This document shows positions 5,329 through 5,670 of a stretch of DNA of 5,670 bases, in pieces. The translations under genes were made by a program, and so were the position numbers. The notes beneath the pieces were generated by a model that saw only the letters and a program-made list of their open reading frames with translations, did no database searches and had not been told where the DNA came from. The DNA is from Chloroflexota bacterium (GTDB lineage: Bacteria > Chloroflexota > DTOL01 > JACQYG01), in assembly GCA_016208345.1 (NCBI GenBank), contig JACQYG010000251.1:1-5670 (forward strand), given 5' to 3'. Within the stretch, counting starts at the first letter, position 1, and each line of letters begins with the position of its first letter.

Positions 5329-5670
5329 GTGCTGACCCCAGGAGTGATTGACGAGCTGAAGAAGATCGTTGGCAAAGGCGATGTTTTGACTTCGCCGGAG
5401 GAGCTGGTTTGCTATTCCTACGATGCCACGCCTTTCACCCACCTTCCGCAGGCAGTTGTCCTGCCGGAAAGCACGCAAGAGGTGTCGGCGATCCTCAAGC
5501 TGGCCAATCGAGAGAGGTTCCCTGTGACCCCTCGGGGCGCCTCCTCCAATCTGAGCGGGGGGGCGGTGCCCGTGCAGGGCGGCGTCGTCATGCTCATGGT
5601 CCGCCTCAACCGCATCCTGGAGATCGATGAGGAGAACCTCACCGCCACAGTGGAACCGGGCGTGGTCCTG
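5329..5670 (+). CDS. glcD: FAD-linked oxidase, glycolate oxidase GlcD-type, N-terminal part (runs off the right edge)
   Basis: GlcD-type flavoproteins oxidise 2-hydroxyacids such as glycolate or D-lactate, often with Fe-S partners; the substrate here is unknown. GTG at 5329 opens 114 residues to the window end with no stop. Seen: a short N-terminal helix region with the YSYDAT stretch (29-34) typical of the family, then the start of the FAD-binding PCMH domain. This shows PQAVVLPESTQEVSAIL (40-56), the pyrophosphate-binding loop RGASSNLSGGAVP (69-81), LNRILEID (93-100) and TVEPGV (107-112). The loop usually reads RGAGT-(G/S/N)-LSGG; here Ser-Ser replaces Gly-Thr. The C-terminal cap and any Fe-S partner are outside the window. 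It has its own consensus promoter and is divergent from the permease cluster, so shared regulation is possible. The symbol is by family resemblance. Confidence 0.87.
   Translation, partial: MLTPGVIDELKKIVGKGDVLTSPEELVCYSYDATPFTHLPQAVVLPESTQEVSAILKLANRERFPVTPRGASSNLSGGAVPVQGGVVMLMVRLNRILEIDEENLTATVEPGVVL

Noticed and set aside
5278..5648. Minus-strand open frames at 5278-5478 and 5418-5648
   Set aside because: They are antisense to the GlcD-type gene, which has a consensus promoter, a ribosome site and a clear FAD-domain sequence; the antisense frames have no recognisable motif.

Overview
The window is about 60% GC by eye, densely coding and bacterial (FtsK, RNase J). It holds seven genes: six packed head to tail on the minus strand and one divergent gene on the plus strand, the last cut by the right edge. 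The gene set (RNase J beside FtsK, a family 4 iron-sulfur uracil-DNA glycosylase, a TauE/SafE permease with a DUF1634 partner, and a GlcD-type oxidase) fits a Chloroflexota-like or deep Clostridia-like organism. I lean to Chloroflexota, but that is inference from gene content and not a placement.

In transcription order, the minus-strand cluster runs: TauE/SafE permease (about 5164-4352), DUF1634 membrane protein (4348-3986), dolichol-phosphate-mannose-synthase-like glycosyltransferase (3962-3300), family 4 uracil-DNA glycosylase (about 3287-2682), ribonuclease J (2662-1034) and the N-terminal part of the FtsK DNA translocase (1023 to beyond position 1). Gaps between genes are 3 to 23 nt and none holds a convincing terminator, so this looks like one operon mixing anion transport, lipid-linked sugar transfer, DNA repair, RNA decay and chromosome segregation. 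The plus-strand gene (5329 to beyond 5670) is the start of a FAD-linked, GlcD-type 2-hydroxyacid oxidase.

The region 5165-5328 between the divergent genes holds two near-consensus sigma-70-type promoters back to back, each with a 17-bp spacer. Their -35 boxes are 8 bp apart and sit inside a longer imperfect inverted repeat. The minus-strand promoter overlaps the longest-ORF ATG of the permease, which argues for a downstream TTG start. Non-ATG starts dominate: only the DUF1634 gene and ftsK begin with ATG.

The most notable oddity is in RNase J. About ten residues normally found just before the metal-binding HxHxDH motif are missing, in frame, from an otherwise intact enzyme. Other points worth checking are a five-codon ATG ORF overlapping the TTG start of rnj, an unusual FAD-loop sequence in the oxidase, and the glycosyltransferase and glycosylase genes sharing one frame across a single TAG. 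I see no defence island, CRISPR array, RNA gene, insertion sequence or clearly new multi-gene system. Most of the window is housekeeping.
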